Shown piece after piece: positions 43,893 through 56,017 of a stretch of 64,000 bases of DNA. The notes under the pieces are model-generated. The model was not told the DNA's origin. It searched no databases and saw nothing but the letters and a program-made list of their open reading frames with translations. Numbering within the stretch: position 1 is the first letter of the stretch; each line of letters starts with the position of its first letter. The position numbers were made by a program, and so were the translations under genes. This DNA is from Calamus simplicifolius (Eukaryota; Streptophyta; Magnoliopsida; Arecales; Arecaceae). Where the stretch lies: positions 264,582 to 328,581 of the forward strand of contig UESW01004559.1 of NCBI GenBank assembly GCA_900491605.1, read 5' to 3'.

Positions 43893-45606
43893 GATACGGT
43901 AAGAAACAAGATGTTAAAGGTAGGTAAGTACTCATTACAATTATTAAGTTGGGTCAATGGGTTATGTCATGTAATGATATATAATGGTCACATGTTATTA
44001 ATATTAATAAGGTTGTATGATTTTAATCATACGAATTCTGCCAATTTTGATAAGAGATAAAGAAATTATTTAATAAGAGATAAGGTTAGATAAAGTTCAT
44101 GATGAAAAAAATTTTACTGCTTCATCTTTGTAAATATATTCATTTTTATTTTGCATTATTATTTTAGCACTTCATCCTATTGACCGAATATGCAGAGAAG
44201 TGAAAGATCTTACTTAAAAATGGATTGGCACTTTCAATATTATATAAATGTTTTATTTTTTTTTATTTTTTTCATATCATAGATGTAGTGGATGATGAAT
44301 GGATCGACTATCCTAAACGTTATGCATATCTTGGTATTCATGATAGACATAAATTGGTATTCACATTGGTGATAGATTTTTGATATTTAGTTACACATGA
44401 TAGCATTCATATTCAATAAATATTCAAATTCTATGTATAATCACCCAAACTCCTTTTAGTTTTATTTGAAATTATTCAAATGCTATTATTGGTATGAATG
44501 ACCTGCAGCTTCCCCTCCGCCTAAAATAATATCTTTTGTACCATCTCTGTTATATTTAGATATCAATGTAGGTAGGATATATATATAATATATATTAAAA
44601 ACACATTCAATAACTTGATGCAATAATCATATAAATACATTTGGAAAATTATGAGAATAAAATTATTTTTTAAAAATAAGAGGAAAAATTAAGAATTTCT
44701 ATTTGCATGGCTCGGATTGCTCAGTGCATTCTCTCAAATTAAAAAAAAAATCCTAAACTATCCTTAGCATCTCCCATCTTCTTTTCCTCCTCTCCTTCTC
44801 TTTCCGGCAGTCCCTTTCTCTTCTCCCCTTTTCTGCACCGTCTTTTACCCCTTACCTTCGGTCTGTCTTCTTTTCTTTTCTTTCCGACAGCTCTTTTTTT
44901 CTTTCCTTCTGGCATCGACCTCTCTCTTCGAAGAGAAGATGGGGGGTGCTAAGAGAGGAGGGAGGAGAGGGAGGGCTGCCGAGAAGAGAAGATGTGGACC
45001 GAAAGGAAGGGATGGGGGCAGTGTTAGAGAGAAGGAAGAAGGGGGGCTGCCGAGGAGGAAGGACATGAGATAGAGGTCGAAAGGAAGGGATAGGGGATGA
45101 TGCGAGGAGAGAAAAGAAGAGGAGGCGTGAAAGAAAGGAAAAGAAGAGATGAAGATGCTAAGAATAGTTTAAAATTTAAGGAGTACATCGAGTAATTCGA
45201 ACGGTGCAAACAGAAATACGTAAAATATAGAGGTTGAAGATAAATTTTTTGTTTAAATACATGCAGTTTCAAAATTGATATCAACGTGGATGCAATGACA
45301 TCAGAAGTCAGAACCGATGGGTTTCCACCCCAAGATATCATGCTTTGGGCCACTTTCCCAGTTCGTTTCCTTTCAGTTTCCCAAACCTTCCTTACGTCCG
45401 GTTATCAAAGTCACAAGGACGGGACGATCCCGAAATTCGGCATTGCGAAACCGTAATCGTAGCTTTAACCTTGATCCAAATCCGCTTTCTCTTCCGGGAT
45501 CCTATCAGTAGCAGACCCTAGGCCCGATTCGATGCCTCTGCGATCAGCTCGGTCGTTCTCCGTGGCGATTCTAACTCCAATGTTGATCATCCCGTGCGCC
45601 CGGAGC
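43893..45606. other. Intergenic DNA and upstream region of the GT14 gene
   Basis: AT-rich to about 44.75 kb, including TATATA runs near 44.58 kb. Then a strand-asymmetric block (44.75-45.15 kb), then about 400 bp of less biased sequence before ATG 45607, which would hold the promoter and leader. No clear TATA box chosen. Confidence 0.6.
44750..45160. repeat. Polypyrimidine block followed by polypurine block
   Basis: About 44.76-44.93 kb is almost all C/T; 44.93-45.16 kb is almost all A/G, with a small palindrome ctcttcgaagag at the switch. Imperfect internal repeats such as cgaaaggaaggga occur twice. It may fold as a hairpin. Confidence 0.75.
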
Positions 45607-46105
45607 ATGGCGTCCGAGAAATGGCTCGTGCCCCTTTTCTCCATTTCGTTCATCTCCCTCCTCATCTTCCTCTCCGCCATCTCCGGCTTCACTGCCTCCT
45701 CCGCCTACTTCGACATCGAGCCGCCTTCCTCCTACGGCCGGCGCGGCTCCGCCCACCCGCCGGCCTTCGCCTACTTCATATCTGGCGGCCGAGGCGACGC
45801 CCGCAGCATGCTTCGTCTCCTCCTTGCCGTCTACCACCCCCGGAACAGCTACCTCCTCCACCTCTCCGCCGATTCCCCCGACTGGGAACGGGCCTATCTG
45901 GCATCCTCCGCTCGGCTCTCGATCCCGGCCATCCGGGCCTTCGGAAACGTGCATGTCGTAGGGAAGCCCAACGCCATGACCTTCATGGGGTCCTCCGTGC
46001 TCTCTGCGACGCTTCATGCCGCCGCAGTGCTCCTCCGGCTTGACGGCGGCTGGGATTGGTTCGTGACGCTCAGCGCCGCGGATTATCCCCTTGTCACTCA
46101 GGATG
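45607..46105 (+). CDS. GT14 family glycosyltransferase (GlcAT14-like), exon 1 only
   Basis: ATG 45607 (MASEKWLVPLF) is preferred over the in-frame ATG 45532: it places the type II signal-anchor (about residues 6-27, LFSISFISLLIFLSAISGF) at the usual distance from the N-terminus. The luminal start of the Branch domain follows: FAYFISGGRGDARSMLRLLL, YHPRNSYLLHLSADSPDWE, FGNVHVVGKPNAMTFMG, DWDWF-like GWDWFVTLSAADYPLVTQDG. The exon ends at 46105 with donor gtacgt. Plant GT14 enzymes of this kind are Golgi beta-glucuronosyltransferases acting on arabinogalactan proteins. No later exon was found up to the n at 52152, so the rest lies further on or was lost. High GC at third positions fits a monocot 5' exon. 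Confidence 0.88.
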
Positions 46106-49100
46106 GTACGTGGTTTTAATGGCTAGAAGATCCGCTTTTCTCAGTTCAAGATGCCTTTTTTTTTTTTTGCAATCTCCACATTTTAGAAATCTTAGTAGTC
46201 AAAAGCGGGCTGGAGTAACGTAAGTATAACTGAATTTCTTACGAGCGTCTACGGGTTATATTTTTTTTCCGTCTTTCTCTTTTAATGTATTGAATCGACG
46301 TAAGACTTTTTTTTATGATGTAATTTTGGTCTATACAATTACTTTTCTAGAGAATTCCTAACATTCATTAGTCGGAGAATTTGATTTTTTTTTTAATTCT
46401 GCTTTAATTTTTATTTTTCAGATGTGGACTTTCCTTGTCTTATATGGGAGATATAAAAATAGAGTTGATGATCTCCTCCTTTTTTGTCTTGGATTATTAG
46501 TTATGTGATTTATATTGGCCTGCTTTGTCCTGCAAGCTTGTTTATTTCATTTCTTTTCAAATGCTATTGAAATTAGCATGCTGACTTCCCAGCTTTCACT
46601 TGTGGATGTTGAAGTCAACCGTGATACGGAGTAGCTTGATTCTTAATTAGTCAGTCAAAATCTAATTGAAACCATGGTTGATACTTTGGCTGAGATACTG
46701 GTTCATATTGATATCAGGCATTTGATGATACAGCATGTATAGAATATCAGCCCTTGTTATCTCTTGGGATATATTGCAACGTGGTAATGTTGTACTGGAC
46801 AAGATTCTCTTTGCATTATTTCCATAACTTATCATGGGTATTTTAATATTTGAATATAAAAGCAACACCTGAAATTATATGGCTTCTGTATTTACTGAAT
46901 GAGCTGACACTTTGAGATATATCAGCTGAAATATCTGGATATCTTGTTTCCATGGAAATTTCTCCAGCCTTCCATTTCGTCTGAGATCAGTCAGATCTCA
47001 GTTCATCTCAGTATCAATCATCCACCAAGATAGATGAGAATTTGGCTTTAAAAGTGATTGAAACAAGGTTTGATTTTTGGATTTCTAGTTTGAAAATCCC
47101 AAAGCTGCTAGTCCTTGGAGTCTGGGAGGGCAGTTGATACTGATAACTTTGTAATAAGCTCGTTTGGTTGTATGGTTGCATATTTCTTGTTTCTTATCTT
47201 CTGCCTTTAGCTTGCTAAGGAAATTATAGTTCATTGTCACTATAAGTTTTAGTTAAAAGCTATATCAAGATTTTGATAAGCTCAAAGGATGTCTTCTCAC
47301 AATTTTTTTTTCTTTTTTCCATATATTACCTTTTGATTTTTCAGCCTCAGTTAAATAGAAAATCAATATCATTTTTAAATGCCTTTTGATCCCCCCTTTT
47401 CTCTGTCATGGTCTGAGTTGCAAGGATTTTGGTTGAGAAACCTATCACTTCCTTTTCAGTGTGTTTTTTTGTCATTTTTTTTTGGAGACCTTAATTAGGA
47501 TTGATCGTAAGCTTTTGTAGCTATTTTGTCATTTTTAACATAATAATTTTGCTGATACTGCTTTTTCTTATCATCATCTACTGGAACTGGTTTCTCTGTG
47601 TTTTTCTTTCATCATATTTCAGATCAGAGTTCTGAATTGTTCCTTTTGGACCTTCACTGGCAACCACTATACTGACATGTCATGACAAAAAGAGAATGCT
47701 TCAACTTTACAAAATGCTATTGGATGATTTGGTTATACATTGGATGCCTATGACAACTACACTCAAATTCTTATAAATTAAGTAGCACATGAAAACAATT
47801 CAAATTATTTGGGCAAAACCATGAAGTTTAATTTCATCCAATTTATGGTCTGACTCATCCTGATGAAGCCCCAATGTGGATGTAGATCGTTGTTAGTTTT
47901 TATTGCTGAAATAATTTTTGTATTAGATCTGAATTTGTATTTAGTCAGGTACTACAACAAAAAACTGCTAGTGAAAGATAAATTTTATGATAGAAGAGAG
48001 GAAAAAGATGAAGGTTTGTGAAGGTTTTGGGGGCAAGAGAAGAGAAAAGGGTGCCATTCATGACCGGAAGAGAGAGAAAAGCTATAAACTTTTACCAATC
48101 TTCAATTGTTATGATGTTATAGGATAACATTCTCTTTTAGCAGTAAACTCTAAGAAAACATGGAAAAAGAGTCCAAGATCCCCTTCTAAATGGTTGGAGA
48201 CAGCCAAAGATGAACAGAGAGACGACAACGGGCATAAGCATGGAGGGAACTTTTTTTTTTTGGGCCTGGGGGGGTGTGGGTGGGTCCTATTATGGGATGC
48301 TCACTGTTCCATCCTGTCCAATAGCAGCCTAGTAGCATATCTCTCCTTTTTTATTTCTTCTTTTTATCCTTTTCTTAATCTTCTCTTTTTTCTCTTCTTT
48401 TCTTTTTTCCTTTTACTTTCTCTTTCTTTCTTAGTTTCCTTGTCTTTCTTTTCTTCTCCATTCTTTTTTTCTTTCTTCTTCTTTTTTTCTTTTATTCTCC
48501 TTCTTTCTTTCATTCTTTTTCTTCTTCATCCATCCTTCTTTCCTTCTTCCTATTTTTGCTTCTTTTACTATGTGGATGGGTTTCAGTGCCCTATTGTTGT
48601 CCTAGTCCCATTTTTCCATAGGATTGGGATGGGATGGCCAGGATGCCCCCGGTCCCACCAGGACTCAAAACCTTGCTAAGAAGCCCCATTCATAATAGAG
48701 AGGAATGGCCCTTTGGAGCCATTATTAAATTTTTTCTTATATAGCTGACTGCTTTTGTGTGCCTAATCACTCAGTAACTTGCTTGTCTGGCATTTAACTT
48801 GAGCTGTGTCCACATAAGAATTCGTACCCTTCTGGCCATAAGCAGTCATCTGATAAAACTCAATTATAATTTATATAGATGCAAGCTCTAACTGTTATGA
48901 AGTTGTTGGTTAAAAAACTCAATTGTTTATGTAATTTAAGCTATAAGAAACAACGATATATGCTATTACTCAATAATGATATATGCTATTTTTAAACTTT
49001 AATGTGTGTTGTGTATGCCCTATGGTCTTTGGAATTGTAAATTATTGGATTGGGGTATTGATGCCAATTAAGTAGTTGCATCAAAGAATAACTTTCTACC

Positions 49101-49296
49101 AAGTCTGTCCATGGGCAGTTGCCTAGGTGTCTAGATAACTGCCTGAGCTATAGGTTAGGTCTATTGTCTAGGGCTATCTTGGTTAGTTGACATATATGAG
49201 GTTGATGTTAGGAGTATGGAAAGTGACTGCCACATTGGTTTATCTAGAATAGGACAACTGAGACACATGTTTTGAAATGACTTCGCGATGGCTTTT
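46106..49296. other. Probable intron 1 of the GT14 gene, first part
   Basis: AT-rich, with T tracts and a long pyrimidine-rich stretch at about 48.34-48.56 kb that yields a meaningless ORF. No exon matching the next GT14 segment was recognised. Confidence 0.5.
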
Positions 49297-49480
49297 TGTA
49301 ACGACCTGGGCCCCGGACCCGTTTCGTTACAAGAAAGCAAGATGGACAAGGTCCACACCAACTTGGGCCATCACAGCCCAAAAGGGATCCAATTGGTGCC
49401 TTGTCCTTCTTGCTTTACTACATATAAACCACTGAATCAACTCCCAATTTTGATGTGGGACTATTGGGAGGGGCATCACA
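49297..49480 (-). repeat. TRIM LTR, left (3' LTR)
   Basis: About 90% similar by eye to 49657-49841. Confidence 0.85.
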
Positions 49481-49656
49481 ATCTACCCTCCTTACAGAGG
49501 CGACGTTCTCGTCGCCAGGGGCAACCACCAGGCAGGGATCTAGAGGTGGCCCCCACAAGTCAAGAGGTGGTTCCCATCCCCCATGAATGTAGCACTTTGC
49601 CCTGTGTGGTACTTAGATCTTGCACTTTCGGCTGGTGCATGGCTCTGATACCATAT

Positions 49657-49841
49657 TGTAACGACCCGGGTCCCGGATCCGTTTCGTTACAAGAAAGTAA
49701 GACGGATAAGGTCCACACCAACTTGGGCCACCACAGCCCAAAAGGGATCCAATTGGTGCCTTGTCCTTCTTGCTTTACTACATATAAACCACTTAACCAA
49801 CTCTCAATTTTCGATATGGAACTATTGGGAGGGGCATCACA
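49657..49841 (-). repeat. TRIM LTR, right (5' LTR)
   Basis: Adjoins the Met-tRNA primer-binding site on its left side. Confidence 0.85.
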
Positions 49842-50679
49842 ATCCACTAAAGTTGTCACGCGAAAACCCGGGAACCCAGACATCGTACCGGGACCTAAAC
49901 GTCAGAAGGACATCAAGATGCCAGGTGTCCCCACAATAATTACCGGGGGTTACACTTTTCATGAACTGTAGGGATTCCAGTCCCTCATGTAAAAGATAAA
50001 AATACATATATATTGTATTTTGTTCAAATTTTAAATTTCATAGTTAACATTACAAATATGTCATAAGTCATACCAGCTTGAGTTATATGAGTAATACAGG
50101 TTCTAAATTGCAAAATGATTAAACTTTATTGCATATTGTTAGTCACTAGAAGATCTTACAATAATTATATGCTGAGTAATGCATGTTTTTGTAATATTTG
50201 GAATCTTTGAACCATGCGATGAAGAATTTCTGAACTTGAATTTAAGTGGTAGCTATGTCGCATGAGTATCTGTAGTCTTGCATTATATGCATACATAAAA
50301 ATAACTCAAAATAGGTTTTATAAGTTGTTAATATACTTATATGAAACCATTAATTTCTATCTTGTGTGTTTGTAGTTACTGAATTATTGGTAATTTTGGG
50401 GCTTATTGTGGTTGACTTCATGGGCACCGAGGCTTTCTTCTTGGGCAACCAAGGTGGCCTTCTTTGATGCCTCTGACCACCACTATTCCAGAAATATTCT
50501 CTTTCTTCTGTTCTTTATGCTTTTCATTAGCTCCATTGAACTTGTTTTCAGATTGTGCTCTAGGTTTCTATCTGGCTTCCATTCCTTATGCTGCTTCGCT
50601 ATGTCCATTGGACCTATTAGACTTTGTGCTGATCATCATTTTGCTTCTATAATTTAAAAGACTGTGCATAAGGGTCACA
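49842..50679. other. Intron or intergenic sequence after the TRIM
   Basis: A GC-richer patch at 49.84-49.97 kb that may belong to another element, then AT-rich unique sequence. No gene recognised. Confidence 0.5.
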
Positions 50680-50875
50680 TATATATGGAATTAAAAAGAA
50701 GTAGAGTTAAGCTGAAAATTACATGAGAAAAAGTAATAAAGAAAGATTTAAGTTTTTACATCTTATAAAAAATATGAATCTAAACTAAGTAGAATGAAGA
50801 AAAATGATTCATATAGCTGACCCCAACTAGTATGAGAAGGCTTTGTTGTTTTTGCTGTTGCTAAAACAAGGGTGA
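50680..50875 (+). mobile_element. LINE 3' tail with (GTT)n end
   Basis: Degenerate end region finishing atagctgaccccaactagta, then gagaaggctttgttgttttt. This is the typical plant LINE 3' terminus (CCGACCCCAACTAGT-like, then AAGGCTTTGTTGTTG). Confidence 0.7.
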
Positions 50876-52151
50876 AATTCTTGGTTGTGCCAATATATTC
50901 CTCTATTCAGTTTTTCAGATGAATATTTTTATTCATTAAAAAACATTTTTGATGATGAGACCAGGTAGGTTTATCAATGTTGAATTATATTGAGTTCATT
51001 GGGATCGCCTAGTTGGACGACAGCTTTGAAGTAGTCTTTTCATGGAATATTGGATATACTGTATATTCATTTTACCATTAAATGATGAATACTTTGAAAA
51101 AAAGGTGGGTTGAACTTATTTATTGAACTAGAATGAGACAGAATAAAGGAAAATGCATAATTGAACAGAAACTTCAGTACCAATTTGTAGAAACAACCAT
51201 AAAGCTAAAACATAGGTAGCCATGGTGAAAAATTATTTGGGAAATTTAAACTGGTCTCCAAACCACAATCTAGAAACAATCTTCTTTCCCAAATTCCTCA
51301 TATTTGGATTGAGATAAAGAGCCTATTGCTCATAGTTTACATGCCATGGTTGAAGACCAAAATGCAATAGTCAACAACATATTTACTCTATTTTTGGGGA
51401 AACATATTAAAAGACCCACTAAACCATTAAGCTTCTTTCTTATGATAACCTTCCAAATAATTCCATTGTTATTTCAGGAAGTCATCTATAATAAGCCAGT
51501 CGAATTATCTTAACTTTTGAAGACAACAGTGGCTATTTACTTCCAAATGTTCCATGATGATCAAAGGCCTGCTCTGCCACAAAATCACCCTTTTGTTGTG
51601 GAGGGATGGAGTCATAGAGAACTTTGAATCTGTTTCAAGATTCTTTGATATTTGGTAGCAACTAACAGTCGTTGATGTTTGGCCAAAGACTGAATGGTTG
51701 GGAAAATGGAAGAGGCGTTATGCTGTTATGGTAGTACAAAATAAATTTGACACTTACTTTGTAAGTGAATTTTATTTCTCTTGTTGTTTTTTATTGCCTT
51801 TTTTTTTTTGCTTGCAGTTTAGGGAAAATTTAGGTTTAAGTAGGACATGTGAGGTCCACATATCTAGAACATCGGAAGCAATGATGTAGGACCCTACTAA
51901 AAAAAAAGAAAGATAAGGCTTACATGAGAATCTAGATTTTTATAAACTCCATAAAATCTTTTAGAAATTGGACAACATGCCACCTATTTTGAGCCCTTCA
52001 TAAAACATGAATACACCTGAGATGTCCTATTCTGGGTATGCATTTGAACGAGGCCATCCTTTTAATTCAGAAACTTTTTTCAGGAAAGTAGACTCAAGGA
52101 TTTCTAGAGCGTGTGTAGTTGGGTCAGTAGTCTGTACTTGATAGTATACAT
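50876..52151. other. AT-rich sequence up to the assembly join
   Basis: No gene recognised. It ends at the undetermined base. Confidence 0.5.
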
Positions 52152-52152
52152 N
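52152..52152. other. Undetermined base, assembly join
   Basis: A single n. Left of it is AT-rich host-like sequence; right of it is the interior of a Tat element RT/RNase H region, with no LTR end between. Confidence 0.95.
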
Positions 52153-52595
52153 CTCGACTTTCGAGTACCTTGTCTCGCATCATGCATACCTTGCTGGTGT
52201 AGTACACCGGCTTTTGCGTCCCCTCTGCATCCATGCGCACTAGCACGGAACTAACAGCTTCGAGGGAAGCCGCAATACAAGAAGAGTTCTTCTCCACTCT
52301 TTGGCTTGGACAGTAGTGGTGGGGTGGATAAGAATTCTTTTAATCCTTCGAAGGCCTCTTGACACTCCCTGGTCCATTCGAAACCATTGACTCGGCACAG
52401 TGCCTTGAAGAAAGGCAAACACCTCTCCGCAGACTTGGACAGGAAACGGCTCAGGGCCGCTACCCTTCCAGCCAAACGTTGCACTTCCTTCTTATTGGAG
52501 GAAGATTTCATGTCCAAGATGGCTCGGACTTTATCGGGATTTGCCTCGATTCCTCGTTGGGTCACCATGAAACCCAAGAATTTGTCGGCTGTCAC
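52153..52595 (-). pseudogene. Tat element 2: RT connection / RNase H start, truncated
   Basis: FLGFMVTQRGIEANPDKVRA, KKEVQRLAGRVAALSRFLS and SPPLL-like segment, then frameshift near 52.27 kb into the RNase H start, cut by the n at 52152. Confidence 0.85.
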
Positions 52596-53278
52596 CCCAA
52601 AGGCATACTTACGGGGTTCAGCCTTATCCTATACCGGCGGAGGTTATCAAAAGTCTCCGTCAGGTTGGCGATATGGCTGGTGGCATGGACGCTCTTCGTC
52701 AGCATGTCGTCCATGTATACTTCCATGTTGCATCCAATCTGGCTTTCGAAGACTTTGTTCATCAGCCTCTGGTAGGTGGCTCCGATGTTCTTTAGTCCGA
52801 ACGGCATCACCTTGTAGCAATAGATTCCCTTGTCAGTTATGAAGGAGGTGGCCTCCTCGTCTGTGGGTTCCATCCTGATTTGGTTGTACCCAGAGAAGGC
52901 ATCCATGAAACTAAGTGTTTCATAGCCAGATGTAGCGTCTACCAATTGATCGATTCGAGGCAAATGGAAGTTGTCCTTCGGGCACGCTTTGTTGAGATCG
53001 GTGAAGTCTACACACATCCTCCAACTCCCGTTGGCCTTGCGAACCATCACGACGTTGGCCAACCAATCGGGGTAGCAAACTTTCCGAATGTGGCCTGCAG
53101 CTTTTAGTTTACGAATTTCCTCATCAACAGCCTTCTGTCTATCCGGAGCGAAGCTCCTCTTCTTCTGTCGGACAGGCCGACATTCTGGCTTGAAATTAAG
53201 TTGGTGAGTGATTATCTCCTTAGGGATGCATGGCATATCAGATGACGACCATGCGAAGACGTCAGAGTTGTCATGCAA
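52592..53278 (-). CDS. Tat element 2: reverse transcriptase domain (open)
   Basis: 228 codons open, beginning in the PR-RT linker (DVFAWSSSDMPCIPKE). It runs through WRMCVDFTDLNKACPKD, FMDAFSGYNQI, VMPFGLKNIGATYQRLMN and the catalytic YMDDML. The same region in element 1 has a frameshift before the linker end; this one does not. It ends out of frame just after the thumb starts, so the full pol is still broken. Confidence 0.9.
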   Translation of the reverse strand: MHDNSDVFAWSSSDMPCIPKEIITHQLNFKPECRPVRQKKRSFAPDRQKAVDEEIRKLKAAGHIRKVCYPDWLANVVMVRKANGSWRMCVDFTDLNKACPKDNFHLPRIDQLVDATSGYETLSFMDAFSGYNQIRMEPTDEEATSFITDKGIYCYKVMPFGLKNIGATYQRLMNKVFESQIGCNMEVYMDDMLTKSVHATSHIANLTETFDNLRRYRIRLNPVSMPLG

Positions 53279-53394
53279 GAAAGTAAGGAGCTGATCGCGG
53301 ACCTCCTTCGGAAGGTCAGGAGGTGCTCGGCTAGCTCCCCTCTCTTCTCCACATCTCAGGGGTCATCAGTTTAGTGCATTTGCGATGCTGTCTC

Positions 53395-53870
53395 TTGCGG
53401 ACTGGGGGCTAGGTGGTAGCATAGTGGCAAAGGGTTTTGCTCTCCCCTCATTTCTCCTATTCCTTCGCTGGTGGGAAACTTCACAAGTAGCCTTTTGGTG
53501 GAGATGAAGCATCCAACAGGTTTAAGCCAGGTCTCCCCAAAATAGCATTGTACGCCAAGGGGACTTGCACCACCAGAAGTTCATGAGAACCGTGCTCTGG
53601 CGTGGGGGGGTTCTAGCTGTGACTGGGAGAATGATTTCCCCTTCGACCCGGACTGAATCCCCGGTGAAGTCCATCAAAGGAGTGGTGACAGGTAGAAGAG
53701 AACTTGCAGGTAAATTCATTCTAACACAAGCGTCGTAACTTAAAATATTCACGGAGCTTCCACTATCAACCAAAATCCGCTTTAGGATGTTTGGCGATCG
53801 TCATAGAAACGACGATGCCATCATCGTTTTTATTCACTACCCCCTCTAGGTCTTTTTTGAAAAAGGAATT
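53395..53870 (-). pseudogene. Tat element 2: aspartic protease, frameshifted
   Basis: Catalytic DSG in MVDSGSSVNILSYDACVRMN at the start of the open piece 53773-53522. The later ILGRPGL-type region is shifted. Confidence 0.85.
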
Positions 53871-53879
53871 ACATGATTG

Positions 53880-55519
53880 TCATCTTCCTCTCGCTGTATT
53901 TTAGAACCGCTGCCTAATCCCCAGGAGATCATGGCCACCATCTTCTTTGTTGGGGCGTTGTCTAAGACAATCTGCTGCGTAGGAAGTGCTGACAGACCCG
54001 TGGTTGTAGGGTTCCCTCGGCGAACAAATTTGCTTAGATGGCCCTGCTGGATAAGCTCCTCGATAGCTTTTTTTCAGTTGGCGGCAATCTTCAGTGTCGT
54101 GGCCATAGTCTCTGTGATATCGATAATAGACTTCTTTGTTGCGGGGGATCCCTGACTTCATTGCAGGTGGACGCCAAAAGTAAGGCTCCTCCTCGATCTC
54201 TAATAAGATGTGAGATATCGAAGCGAGGAGGGGTGTGAAATGCTCCTTGGGAACTAGTGTTTGGGGCTGGCTATCCGAGCGACGAGATGGCTCAAGCTTT
54301 CTGGACCATCCTCCAACAAGTTCTATGGGTGCTGACTTCTTGCTGGAACTCTTGTCGGCCTCCCTTCTAGAAGAATCTGCCTCATCGGCGTGAATGTACT
54401 TCTGCGCCCGGCTTAGCAGCTCAGTGTAGGAGCCGGGGGGATTTTTATCTAGAGAATACGTAAATCTGGATGGGCAAAGTCCTCGCTTCAGCGCAAGAGT
54501 GGCTACAGAATCCTCCAAGTTATAGACCTCGAGCGCGGCCTCCTTAAACTGAGCCATGAAGTCCTTCAGAGTCTCCTCGCTCCTTTGTTGGACAGTGAAC
54601 AAGCTATCGGCAACTCGAGGGATCTTTCGGCATGCATCGAAGTGGGCTAGGAAAGATCGCTCAGTTGTCTGAACGAGTTGATGCTGCATGGTGGCAGACG
54701 AGAGTACCATGCACGCGCGCCGTCTTCCGGAGTGTGACTAGAAAGGCAACGCACAGGAGAGGGTCCATCACCCCTGGACCTGCATGAGAACCTTGTAACT
54801 CTCCAAGTGGTCTAGGGGGTCCATCGTGCCGTCATATGGGTCCAGTTGAGGAAGACGAAACCGAGGTGGGACCGGCTCCTCCATGATGCGATGAAAAGAG
54901 GTAGACGGCGGTTGTAGTCCACTCCGTTTGGGTTGGCGATCTGGTGGCTGAGTTCTTCCAATCGTTGATGATACTCGTCGAGCCATTGTTTGGCCCGACG
55001 AGCAGCCTTCTTGCTCGAGTCTCCTTTAGAAGAGTCAGAGGAAGAGGGTGAAGAGGCCCGCCGGTGTATAGAGTGCAACCGCCATGGCTCCTTCTCACTG
55101 CGTCGCCTGTGAGAACGATCGGAATGGTGGGAGAGGGACCATCACCGTTTGAAGGTTTTTCGGCGGTGAGACTTCGGGGACGAGTGGTGGGAGGCCTCAA
55201 GAGGGGTCCTTCCCTGATGAGGTTGAATGGTTTCGTGACCTTCCTCGCGGAGCGGAGGGGGCTGAGGCGGTGGCCTAGACATGGCAGCAAAGCAATGCTC
55301 CTATAGTCCCCACACCACCGTCATCAGATCCTGCACTTGATGGGCCAAAGCATCTAGCCGATCGAATTGGCTAACTTGCGGTGGCGCAGGAGGCGGAACA
55401 TGGAGGTTGTCCTCCGATTGTTCAGCCTGCGGGATACGCTCCACAGCCTGACTGGTAGAAGCTTCCTGAGCTCGCATGGTCACCATCGTCTCCCTTGCAG
55501 AGGTCAAAGGTTGAGCCAT
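53880..55519 (-). pseudogene. Tat element 2: gag, frameshifted
   Basis: Start MAQPLTSARETMVTMRAQ near 55519. FRLPQLDPYDGTMDPLDHLE near 54.85 kb. A long open piece, 54710-53901, has FKEAALEVYNLEDSVATLAL and the zinc-knuckle-like YRYHRDYGHDTEDCRQLKK (first Cys replaced by Tyr). Confidence 0.88.
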
Positions 55520-55523
55520 CCTG

Positions 55524-55543
55524 CCCCTTTCTGGCGCGCCAAT
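55524..55543 (-). other. Primer-binding site of Tat element 2
   Basis: Minus strand attggcgcgccagaaagggg directly after the LTR end GCAACA; matches element 1. Confidence 0.7.
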
Positions 55544-56017
55544 TGTTGCTGCCAAGTCACTGGTGATGAGCGCCGGGAGTGTCAAGATCTTCGTGGGCCT
55601 CCGAGGATGAGGAAAGACCGCCTTCTTCCTTCGGGAACCTGCAAGAAGTCCTGGGCCGGTGGTTCCGGCGGGGACCCTCCGACGCTCAAATTAGTGAACT
55701 TGTAGAACAGTAGTCTATTTTTTTGTAAGTTGGAGAAAGAGAAAGGGATCCAAAAAGAAAGAGCCCGCCCCCCGCATCGAGCTCAGTCCTCTTTTTATAC
55801 CTGTCCTAGGGGTCGCCCTCACCCTGTTCGAATCTGCTTTGTTAGGTAGGATGAACTCCGGGAACGGCGGGCAGGTGAGTTGTTGCTGAATAAGCGCCGC
55901 GCATATCGGTAACTGCGTAGCGCTTGTAACTGCCTGTGATTTTGGCGAATGGTAGGTGAATAGATTGCGCTTGTAACTGCCCTTGATTTTGTCGGCTTCA
56001 TGATTTGAACTACTTCG

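Larger units (their letters stand above)
49297..49841 (-). mobile_element. TRIM-type miniature LTR retrotransposon, 545 bp
   Basis: Two direct repeats (49297-49480 and 49657-49841, 184 and 185 bp) start tgtaacgacc and end gggcatcaca, so TG...CA holds on the minus strand too. The 176-bp interior has ggctctgatacca at 49641-49653, which on the minus strand is TGGTATCAGAGC, the initiator-Met tRNA primer site next to the right LTR. A purine-rich GGAGGGTAGA adjoins the left LTR. There is no coding capacity. No matching target-site duplication was found. Confidence 0.85.

Noticed and set aside
48194..48679. 161-codon Phe/Leu-rich ORF resembling a membrane protein
   Set aside because: It is a C/T-rich low-complexity tract with no real protein pattern.
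49288..49971. 227-codon plus-strand ORF
   Set aside because: It spans both TRIM LTRs and repeats itself; TRIM elements do not code.
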